Made by a program: the position numbers and the translations under genes. This document shows, piece by piece, positions 58,156 through 64,000 of a stretch of 64,000 nt of DNA (the stretch's first letter is position 1; the number at the start of each line of letters is the position of its first letter). This DNA is from Ruminococcus sp. (GTDB taxonomy: Bacteria; Bacillota; Clostridia; Oscillospirales; Ruminococcaceae). A model generated the notes under the pieces. That model had not been told where the DNA came from and made no database searches. It worked only from the letters and a program-made list of their open reading frames with translations. The DNA is taken from NCBI GenBank assembly GCA_029060305.1, contig JAIDUG010000020.1, forward strand, positions 1 to 64,000. Direction: 5' to 3'.

Positions 58156-58190
58156 AATTGTCCCTGATGTCAGGGGCAATTTTTATTTTT
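58156..58190 (+). terminator. Terminator after the MgsA-like gene
   Basis: AATTGTCCCTGA (58156-58167) pairs with TCAGGGGCAATT (58170-58181, one G-T pair) and is followed by TTTATTTTT. Confidence 0.8.
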
Positions 58191-58214
58191 GCAGGAATGA
58201 TTTTTATATTACTA

Positions 58215-58243
58215 TTGACGGACTGAAAAAAAAATAGTATAAT
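58215..58243 (+). promoter_or_regulatory. Sigma-A promoter for hisS-aspS
   Basis: TTGACG (58215-58220), 17-base spacer, TATAAT (58238-58243). The leader is too short for a T-box. Confidence 0.75.
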
Positions 58244-58292
58244 AGTAAAGTAAGAATTGACTAATATCATACAGAAAGGACTTGAAAAAGTT

Positions 58293-59609
58293 ATGTCTAT
58301 AAATGTTAAAAGACCTAACGGCACGGAGGATATTTTACCGAAAGATGTTCACAGGTGGCACACCGTTGAAAAAATTGCAAGGGATACTGCTGAAAGTTTC
58401 GGCTTTTCTGAAATAAGAATCCCTACTTTTGAAAATACTGAACTTTTTCAGCGTTCAGTCGGTGAAACAACGGATGTTGTACAGAAAGAAATGTATACCG
58501 TAATGGCTAAGGAAACAAAATTCACACTCCGCCCTGAAGGTACTGCCGGTACTATCCGTGCAATGCTCCAGAATGGTCTCCTGAATGAAGCACTTCCGCA
58601 GAGGGTGTTTTATATTCTTTCGTGTTTCCGTCATGAACGTCCGCAGGCTGGCAGACTGAGAGAGTTTCACCAGTTTGGTCTCGAAATGGCAGGAAGTGCA
58701 TCTCCGTCAGCAGATGCGGAAGTTATTTCGCTTGCAAAAAGTATTCTCGACCGTCTCGGACTGAAAAATATTGAACTCTATATAAACTCAATCGGCTGTC
58801 CTGTATGCCGTGCAAAGTACCACGAAGCACTGAGAAGTTATTTTGAGAACCGCAAGGATAAACTTTGTGATACCTGTCTTGAACGTCTCGGAAAGAATCC
58901 TATGAGAATACTCGACTGTAAAAGCCCTGTATGTCAGGAAGTAGCAAAGGACGCTCCTGTTATTCTTGACTATCTTTGTGAAGAATGTAGTGAACATTTC
59001 GATAAACTGAAGAAATATCTCGGAAATTTCGGCATAGATTATAAGGTTAATCCGAAAATAGTACGTGGTCTTGACTACTACACAAAAACAGTATTTGAGT
59101 TTGTGACTACTGAAATCGGTGCTCAGGGTACTGTATGCGGTGGCGGACGTTACGACGGTCTTATTGAACAGCTCGGCGGTCAGAAAGTACCCGCTCTTGG
59201 TTTCGCTATGGGTATCGAAAGACTTCTGCTTGTTATGGACAAGCAGAACTGCGAATATCTCACTCCCAGAAAATGCGATATTTATTTTGCTACTATGGGC
59301 GACAACGCTCTCGAAAAAGCTATGGATATTTCGCACAAACTGAGAGAATACGGCTACCGTGCGGAATTTGACCTCATGGGTCGTGGAATAAAGGCTCAGA
59401 TGAAGTATGCTAACAAAATCGGTGCGATGTTTACTGTTGTAATCGGCGACAATGAACTCGAAACAGGTAAGGTAAAAATAAAGGATATGGAGACAGGTTC
59501 AGAAGTCGAAACTGACCTTGACGATACATTCAGAATGAATTTCGAGTCGCTTTATTTCAACAAGATGATGAATAATCTTGACGATGAGGAAAAATTTGAT
59601 TTAAAATAA
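58293..59609 (+). CDS. hisS: Histidyl-tRNA synthetase
   Basis: HisRS charges tRNA-His. The 438-residue class II synthetase has motif 1 (FGFSEIRIPTFENTELFQRS), motif 2 (FYILSCFRHERPQAGRLREF then HQFGLE), the histidine-specific RGLDYYTKTVFEF and GGGRYDGLIEQLGG, motif 3 (ALGFAMGIERLLLVMD) and a C-terminal anticodon-binding domain. An insertion with cysteines (CPVCRAKYHEALRSYF, CDTCLERLGKNP, CEECSEHF) is common in HisRS. The ATG at 58293 gives the usual start SINVKRPNGTEDILPKD; an in-frame TTG at 58257 is possible. It is followed 27 bases later by aspS. Confidence 0.96.
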   Translation: MSINVKRPNGTEDILPKDVHRWHTVEKIARDTAESFGFSEIRIPTFENTELFQRSVGETTDVVQKEMYTVMAKETKFTLRPEGTAGTIRAMLQNGLLNEALPQRVFYILSCFRHERPQAGRLREFHQFGLEMAGSASPSADAEVISLAKSILDRLGLKNIELYINSIGCPVCRAKYHEALRSYFENRKDKLCDTCLERLGKNPMRILDCKSPVCQEVAKDAPVILDYLCEECSEHFDKLKKYLGNFGIDYKVNPKIVRGLDYYTKTVFEFVTTEIGAQGTVCGGGRYDGLIEQLGGQKVPALGFAMGIERLLLVMDKQNCEYLTPRKCDIYFATMGDNALEKAMDISHKLREYGYRAEFDLMGRGIKAQMKYANKIGAMFTVVIGDNELETGKVKIKDMETGSEVETDLDDTFRMNFESLYFNKMMNNLDDEEKFDLK

Positions 59610-59636
59610 TTTAAAAAAAGGGGAGAATAAGTAATT

Positions 59637-61412
59637 ATGGCTGATAATATGAAAGGTCTTAAACGTACTCACTATTGCGGAGACGTGACAGAAGTAGGTC
59701 AGGAAGTTGTAGTGGGCGGATTTGTTGACAGAATCAGAAACAAAGGCGGTGTTATTTTTATCGTCCTCAGAGACAGGACAGGTATTGTGCAGTTGCTTTT
59801 CAACGACAAGAGCAATCCGGAAATCTTTGAAAAAGCGTCTTCATGCCGTGGTGAGTATGTTCTCATGGCAAAAGGAAAAGTTGTGGAACGTGAAAGCAAG
59901 AACTACAAAATAAAAACAGGTCTTGTTGAAATTTTCGTTGACGATTTGCGTATTCTTGCAAAGGCTCAGACACCGCCCTTTGAGATAGTAAGCGATTCAA
60001 ACGTAAATGAAGAATTACGTCTGAAATACCGTTTCCTCGACCTTAGACGTGAACCTTTACAGAAAAATATAATAATGCGTCACGAGATTGCGAAAGTCAC
60101 GAGAGAGTATTTCTATGAGAACGGTTTTCTTGAAATCGAGACCCCTATGATGATGAAGTCTACTCCGGAGGGTGCGAGAGACTACCTTATTCCGTCAAGA
60201 GTACATCAGGGAAAATTCTATGCACTTCCGCAGTCACCGCAGATTTATAAACAGTTGCTTATGATTTCGGGATATGACCGCTATATTCAGCTTGCACGCT
60301 GTTTCCGTGACGAAGACTTGCGTGCAGACAGACAGCCCGAATTTACGCAGATAGACCTTGAAATGTCTTTTGTAGATGCTGAGGATATTCAGGAATGTGT
60401 CGAGGGATTTGTACAGAGGGTTTTCAAGAAAATAATGAATGTTGATATTCCTACACCGCTTCCGAGACTTACTTTTGCAGATGCTATGAATCGTTATGGT
60501 TCTGATAAACCCGATACAAGATTTGGTTTTGAGATTCAGGATATTTCCGAAACCGTTAAGAATACTGATTTTGTTGTATTCAAAAACGCTTTGAGTGAGG
60601 GCGGTTCTGTACGTGCAATCAACGTAAAGAACGGAGCAGGAGTTTACACAAGAAAAGAAATCGACAAGCTCATTGAACACGCTAAAGGTATCGGTGCAAA
60701 AGGTCTTGCATATATCCGCTGGGCTGACGAGCCAAACTGTTCATTTAAGAAATTCCTTAAAGACGGAGAACTTGAAACCATATGCAACGCTGTAGGTGCT
60801 GAAAAAGGCGACCTCGTTCTGATATGTGCCGACAGAAATAAAACTGTACTTTCAACTCTTGGTGCAATACGTCTCATATGCGGAAAGAGACTGAATGTTA
60901 TTCCTGAAGACAAGTATAATTTCCTTTGGATTACAGAAATGCCTTTCTTTGAGTACGACGAAGACAGTAATAAATGGGTTGCCTCACACCACCCCTTTAC
61001 AATGCCTATGGAAGAATGTCTCGAATATCTCGATACCGACCCTGCAAATGTTCGTGCAAAGGCTTGGGATTTGGTTCTCAACGGTACTGAACTTTCAAGC
61101 GGTTCAATGCGTATAACTGACTTTGAGTTACAGCAGAAGATGTTTGAAGCCCTCGGAATGACTGACGAAGAAATAAAAGCAAAATTCGGATTCCTTGTTG
61201 ACGCTTACCGTTACGGTGCACCCCCTCACGGTGGTATGGGAATAGGTCTCGACCGTCTCGCAATGATTATGTGCAAAGCCGACAGTCTGCGTGATGTTAC
61301 AGCGTTCCCGAAAGTCCAGAACGCAAGTGAATTAATGTCTGAATGTCCGTCTGTTGTTGACGATGAAAGCCTTTCCGTACTCGGAATAAAGGTCGATGTA
61401 AAGGAAGACTGA
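59637..61412 (+). CDS. aspS: Aspartyl-tRNA synthetase
   Basis: AspRS charges tRNA-Asp. The 591-residue protein is the bacterial type: an N-terminal OB fold (LKRTHYCGDVTEVGQEVVVG, IFIVLRDRTGIVQLLF), motif 1 region (FLEIETPMMMKSTPEGARDY), motif 2 (YIQLARCFRDEDLRADRQPE then FTQIDLEMSF), the GAD insertion domain (about 290-420), and motif 3 (GAPPHGGMGIGLDRLAMIMC). GGGGAGAATA precedes the ATG. Order hisS-aspS is common in Firmicutes. Confidence 0.97.
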   Translation: MADNMKGLKRTHYCGDVTEVGQEVVVGGFVDRIRNKGGVIFIVLRDRTGIVQLLFNDKSNPEIFEKASSCRGEYVLMAKGKVVERESKNYKIKTGLVEIFVDDLRILAKAQTPPFEIVSDSNVNEELRLKYRFLDLRREPLQKNIIMRHEIAKVTREYFYENGFLEIETPMMMKSTPEGARDYLIPSRVHQGKFYALPQSPQIYKQLLMISGYDRYIQLARCFRDEDLRADRQPEFTQIDLEMSFVDAEDIQECVEGFVQRVFKKIMNVDIPTPLPRLTFADAMNRYGSDKPDTRFGFEIQDISETVKNTDFVVFKNALSEGGSVRAINVKNGAGVYTRKEIDKLIEHAKGIGAKGLAYIRWADEPNCSFKKFLKDGELETICNAVGAEKGDLVLICADRNKTVLSTLGAIRLICGKRLNVIPEDKYNFLWITEMPFFEYDEDSNKWVASHHPFTMPMEECLEYLDTDPANVRAKAWDLVLNGTELSSGSMRITDFELQQKMFEALGMTDEEIKAKFGFLVDAYRYGAPPHGGMGIGLDRLAMIMCKADSLRDVTAFPKVQNASELMSECPSVVDDESLSVLGIKVDVKED

Positions 61413-61443
61413 TTTGTTAATAAAATTAAATTTATAAAAAGCC

Positions 61444-61472
61444 TTGACAAAAATGTATTTTTGTAGTACAAT
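61444..61472 (+). promoter_or_regulatory. Sigma-A promoter after aspS
   Basis: TTGACA (61444-61449), 17-base spacer, TACAAT (61467-61472), firing about 20 bases before hairpin A. Confidence 0.7.
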
Positions 61473-61500
61473 GAAATCATAAACTGAATATAATTTATTT

Positions 61501-61533
61501 AGGGAGCTGTCTGTAGGGATTAGCTCCCTTTGT
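61501..61533 (+). terminator. Hairpin A
   Basis: AGGGAGCT (61501-61508) pairs perfectly with AGCTCCCT (61522-61529) around the loop GTCTGTAGGGATT. The tail is TTTGTCG. It may end aspS transcripts or form part of a short RNA from the promoter at 61444. Confidence 0.6.
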
Positions 61534-61597
61534 CGTAAAATTAAAATAAAAAGTCGCAATTATGTATAATTTTTGCCGAAAGATATAATAATGTTCA

Positions 61598-61632
61598 AAG
61601 GGGAGCTGTCTGTAGGAGATATGCTCCTTTTA
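61598..61632 (+). terminator. Hairpin B, related to hairpin A
   Basis: GGAGC (61602-61606) pairs with GCTCC (61623-61627), extended by G-T and A-T pairs to about 9 bp, with a T run. It shares GGGAGCTGTCTGTAGG with hairpin A. Confidence 0.55.
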
Positions 61633-61651
61633 TGTTTTAACAAAAAAATAA

Positions 61652-61668
61652 AATGAATGTTGGTCATT
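61652..61668. promoter_or_regulatory. Operator-like repeat 1 (upstream)
   Basis: AATGAATGTTGGTCATT, an imperfect inverted repeat identical at 16 of 17 positions to repeat 2 at 61721. It lies about 17 bases upstream of the -35 box. Confidence 0.6.
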
Positions 61669-61678
61669 TTTGGCAAAA

Positions 61679-61698
61679 AAACTATTGACAAATAGTTT
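61679..61698. promoter_or_regulatory. Inverted repeat over the -35 box
   Basis: Arms AAACTATT (61679-61686) and AATAGTTT (61691-61698) around GACA, overlapping TTGACA at 61685-61690. Confidence 0.5.
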
Positions 61699-61713
61699 CC
61701 GGTCTGCTATAAT
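61685..61713 (+). promoter_or_regulatory. Consensus sigma-A promoter of the V-ATPase operon
   Basis: TTGACA (61685-61690), 17-base spacer, TATAAT (61708-61713), with RNA start near 61720. Confidence 0.85.
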
Positions 61714-61720
61714 ATAAAAA

Positions 61721-61737
61721 AATGACTGTTGGTCATT
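61721..61737. promoter_or_regulatory. Operator-like repeat 2 (at the RNA start)
   Basis: AATGACTGTTGGTCATT; arms AATGAC and GTCATT. It covers about +1 to +17 and ends just before the ribosome site. Confidence 0.6.
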
Positions 61738-61756
61738 AAAAAGGAGGTGACAAACT

Positions 61757-62065
61757 ATGGCTTCAGAGGCTGTGAAAAAAATTCTTTCTGCCGAATCTGT
61801 TTCAAATCACAAGATTTCGCAGGCACGTCAGACCGCTGACGAAATTATTATGGAAGCGGAAAGATATTCTGCTGTTGCTGTTCAGAAGAAAATCAGTCAG
61901 GCTTCCGGAGAGGTTGAAAAAGTCCGTTCCGACTATATGAAAAAACTGGACGTTTACACAAAACAGGCAGATGCCGATTGTGCCGGAAAAATTACGGAAA
62001 TACGTTTGCAGGCGGAGACAAATATGAACAATGCTGTAAACGCAGTAATCAGGGAATTTTTCTGA
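61757..62065 (+). CDS. V-type ATPase stalk subunit, G/H-type
   Basis: A 102-residue, almost fully helical, Ala/Glu/Lys/Gln-rich protein (AVKKILSAESVSNHKISQAR, then AEEI-like repeats with ADEIIMEAERYSAVAVQKK) that fits the small peripheral-stalk subunit (G, or AtpH/NtpF-like) encoded first in prokaryotic V/A-ATPase operons. It would pair with subunit E to form the outer stalk. The assignment rests on composition, length and the downstream subunit I gene. AAGGAGGTGA gives a near-perfect ribosome site 7 bases before the ATG. Confidence 0.82.
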   Translation: MASEAVKKILSAESVSNHKISQARQTADEIIMEAERYSAVAVQKKISQASGEVEKVRSDYMKKLDVYTKQADADCAGKITEIRLQAETNMNNAVNAVIREFF

Positions 62066-62097
62066 TTGAAATTCTTATTAAGGAGAGTGGTGTTTAA

Positions 62098-64000
62098 TTG
62101 GCAAAACTCAGAATGAAAAAAATTGAACTGATTGCACTTCTTACTGACAGCAAAAAAATTATTGAACTTCTTCAGAGACGTGGTGTTGTTGAGATTTCAC
62201 GGAATGACGACGAGGAACTCGACAGAACCAACGTTACAGCAGTAGTCGGGGAGTTTGAAAAATTCCGCAGTACCGTTTCTCAGGCTCTTGACGTACTCAA
62301 CAAGTATTCTCCGGAAAAGAAATCGCTGACGGAGATTTTCGACAGCAGAACGGAAGTATCAGTTGACGATTTCGGCAGGGGTGCAATGCAACTTGAAAAA
62401 ATAATATCAGTCGCAAACGATATTGTCAGGAGCAGTCAGGAGATTGCGGAAACTGAAAAAAATATTTCGCAGAATGACGTGAAATGCGATATTCTCAGAC
62501 AATGGGAAAATCTTGATATACCGCTGAATTTCAGGGGGACAGCAACTACTTCCGCATTTATCGGGTCTGTACCTTTCAGCGTGACGGAAGATTTTCTGGA
62601 TTCTTTTCCCGACGGCACTTACACGGAAATAATTTCGCAGTCCAGAGAACAGACGAATTTATTTATTCTTTGCAGTAATGATGTTACGGAAGATTTGGGC
62701 GAATTGCTCCGTAAAAATTCATTCGTTGCAGTTTCTGAAAAAGAAAACTGTACTCCGTCGGAAATTATTGAACGCTGTAGAAATGAACGTCAGAAATCTG
62801 AAAGCCGTATTACTGAACTTGAAAAGTATATTTCTGAATTGTCCGCACAAAGAAAAAAACTGCAATTTGCGGTTGACTATTTGCAGATGAGGAAAGATAA
62901 ATATAATACTTTGGGTGCATTGGGATTCACTGAAAATACTTTCGTTCTTAATGGCTATATTCCCGAAAAATATGCTGATTCTTTGCGGAAAGAAATTGAA
63001 AAGAAGTTTACTGTATATATAGACTTCACTGAACCGTCAGAAGAAGATGACATTCCGGTACTTCTTGAAAACAGCCGTTTTTCAGCACCTGTTGAGAGTA
63101 TCACGAAAATGTATTCAATGCCGTCGAAATCAGACGTTGACCCTACTCCCGTTATGTCATTTTTCTATTACCTGTTTTTCGGAATGATGTTGTCAGATGC
63201 AGGCTACGGACTTCTTATGCTGATAGGTACTACAATTATACTGAAAAAATTCAGGCTTGACAACACAATGAAAAAAACTATGACGATGTTCCGTAACTGC
63301 GGAGTATCAACGCTTATATGGGGAGCATTGTTCGGAAGCTGGTTTGGCGATATAGTACAGGTAGTCGGGCGTGAATACTTCAATAAGGAAATCGGCAGTA
63401 TAGCGTTGTGGTTTGAACCTCTCGACGACCCGATTAAACTTCTGCTTTATTCTTTCGCACTGGGAATACTTCACTTGTTCCTCGGTGTCGGAGTATCGTT
63501 CAAAATGTCATGGGACGACGGCAGAAAACTCGATGCGATTCTTGATACCGTGCCGGTTTATATGACGATTTTAGGAGTTGCACCGCTTGCTTCAGGTATA
63601 CTGACAAACGTTCCGGCAATACTCACAACGATTGGTATGTATCTAACGATAGCCGGAGTTGTGCTTATCGTTCTTACTTCCGGACGTTCTTCAAAGTCTG
63701 TTTTCGGAAAGTTTTTCGGCGGACTTTATGCCCTCTACAATACGGCAACTGGTTATCTGAGCGACATACTTTCTTATTCAAGACTTCTTGCACTTGGTCT
63801 TGCAACAGGAAGTATTGCAGGCGTTATAAATCTTATCGGTACTATGCCGGAAAATATGATAGTCAAAACTGTTTTGTTGGTTGTGGTGTTCATAGTGGGA
63901 CATACCGCAAATCTTGCAATAAATCTTCTTGGTGCTTACGTCCATACCGACAGATTACAGTTTGTTGAGCTTTTCGGCAAATTCTATACGGGCGGTGGTC
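62098..64000 (+). CDS. ntpI: V-type ATP synthase subunit I (partial, cut by window end)
   Basis: Subunit I/a forms the membrane stator of V/A-type ATPases and carries the ion half-channels. The frame runs from a TTG at 62098 (GGAGAGTGG upstream) to the window end without a stop: 634 residues are visible and only a short C-terminal part is missing. The N-terminal half is cytoplasmic and coiled (start AKLRMKKIELIALLTDSKKI). The C-terminal half is membranous, with SFFYYLFFGMMLSDAGYGLL, WGALFGSWFGD, SYLRLLALGLA-type SYSRLLALGLATGSIAGVI and, at the edge, VELFGKFYTGGG, all family-typical. Translocation of H+ or Na+ cannot be decided without the c-ring gene. Confidence 0.93.
   Translation, partial: MAKLRMKKIELIALLTDSKKIIELLQRRGVVEISRNDDEELDRTNVTAVVGEFEKFRSTVSQALDVLNKYSPEKKSLTEIFDSRTEVSVDDFGRGAMQLEKIISVANDIVRSSQEIAETEKNISQNDVKCDILRQWENLDIPLNFRGTATTSAFIGSVPFSVTEDFLDSFPDGTYTEIISQSREQTNLFILCSNDVTEDLGELLRKNSFVAVSEKENCTPSEIIERCRNERQKSESRITELEKYISELSAQRKKLQFAVDYLQMRKDKYNTLGALGFTENTFVLNGYIPEKYADSLRKEIEKKFTVYIDFTEPSEEDDIPVLLENSRFSAPVESITKMYSMPSKSDVDPTPVMSFFYYLFFGMMLSDAGYGLLMLIGTTIILKKFRLDNTMKKTMTMFRNCGVSTLIWGALFGSWFGDIVQVVGREYFNKEIGSIALWFEPLDDPIKLLLYSFALGILHLFLGVGVSFKMSWDDGRKLDAILDTVPVYMTILGVAPLASGILTNVPAILTTIGMYLTIAGVVLIVLTSGRSSKSVFGKFFGGLYALYNTATGYLSDILSYSRLLALGLATGSIAGVINLIGTMPENMIVKTVLLVVVFIVGHTANLAINLLGAYVHTDRLQFVELFGKFYTGGG

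Larger units (their letters stand above)
61413..61756. other. Non-coding control region before the V-ATPase operon
   Basis: No gene is seen in these 344 bases. It holds a promoter (61444-61472), two related hairpins about 100 bases apart (61501-61529 and 61598-61631), a second consensus promoter (61685-61713) and three operator-like inverted repeats (61652-61668, 61679-61698, 61721-61737), ending in the strong ribosome site AAGGAGGTGA of the first V-ATPase gene. Confidence 0.7.

Noticed and set aside
58190..58292. T-box leader before hisS-aspS
   Set aside because: Only about 45 bases separate the predicted RNA start from the hisS ATG, with no T-box motif or antiterminator.
1..64000. tRNA, rRNA or CRISPR features
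   Set aside because: No cloverleaf with a GTTCRA arm, no rRNA signatures and no regularly spaced repeat arrays were noticed by eye; a tRNAscan or CRISPR search would settle this.

Overview
The window is one stretch of a low-GC Gram-positive chromosome, most likely a Ruminococcus-type anaerobe of the Clostridia (Oscillospiraceae). The sequence evidence is a secreted dockerin protein (cellulosome-style), lipoproteins with long Thr-rich linkers, pyruvate formate-lyase, an [FeFe]-hydrogenase-like sensor protein, a V-type ATPase, two routes to meso-diaminopimelate, AAGGAGG-type ribosome sites and many near-consensus sigma-A promoters (TTGACA-N17-TATAAT). The species is an inference. I saw no rRNA, tRNA, CRISPR array or insertion sequence.

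Layout. 1-2.5 kb: end of a DUF5682-like gene, thymidylate kinase, a sugar-phosphate transferase. 2.5-5.8 kb (minus): dapF-dapL-patatin operon behind a 62-nt two-hairpin leader. 5.8-8.8 kb (minus): AI-2E-family permease and a GGDEF protein with a ruined active site. 9-12.8 kb (plus): 1-phosphofructokinase, then a pyruvate formate-lyase whose glycyl-radical domain is a separate gene, with a small third gene between. 12.8-16.8 kb (minus): meso-DAP dehydrogenase; a hydrogenase-like iron-sulfur sensor with a DivIVA-like coiled-coil protein. 17-19.3 kb: RlaP-type nucleotidyltransferase, dockerin protein with two internal repeats. 19.4-26.7 kb (minus): a long operon, led by a predicted preQ1-I riboswitch and terminator, carrying queD-queE-folE-two tandem unknown genes-queC-GyrI-like-queF, then a GH3 lipoprotein and a histidine phosphatase.

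26.7-33.3 kb: cation/proton antiporter; divergent Hen1-Pnkp RNA-repair operon with a repeat-containing Gln/Pro-rich protein and a small unknown protein; a promoter-hairpin unit that may be a small RNA. 33.3-40.6 kb: MarR regulator with two heterodimer-type ABC exporters; an amino-acid-binding lipoprotein whose two halves are in swapped (circularly permuted) order; a large solute-binding-like lipoprotein. 40.8-46.5 kb: stress-type cluster with a protein kinase carrying a zinc ribbon, a PP2C phosphatase, manA, TerD and AIM24. 46.6-49.3 kb: ECF sigma factor with a Thr-rich membrane partner; a tyrosine-recombinase-like protein lacking its Tyr. 49.4-56 kb: polytopic membrane protein, 7TM sensor kinase and response regulator (apparent AUA start), nitroreductase, GH73 glucosaminidase, radical SAM protein. 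56.1-61.4 kb: shikimate kinase, MinD-like ATPase, degenerate methylglyoxal-synthase-like protein, hisS, aspS. 61.4-64 kb: a regulatory region with two related hairpins and three operator-like inverted repeats, then the start of a V-ATPase operon (G/H-type subunit and subunit I, cut by the window end).

The most unusual items are the three-gene pyruvate formate-lyase locus, the circularly permuted binding protein, the duplicated unknown genes inside the queuosine operon, several enzyme homologues with lost catalytic residues (GGDEF, MgsA, recombinase), the AUA-start response regulator, and the promoter architecture of the V-ATPase operon.
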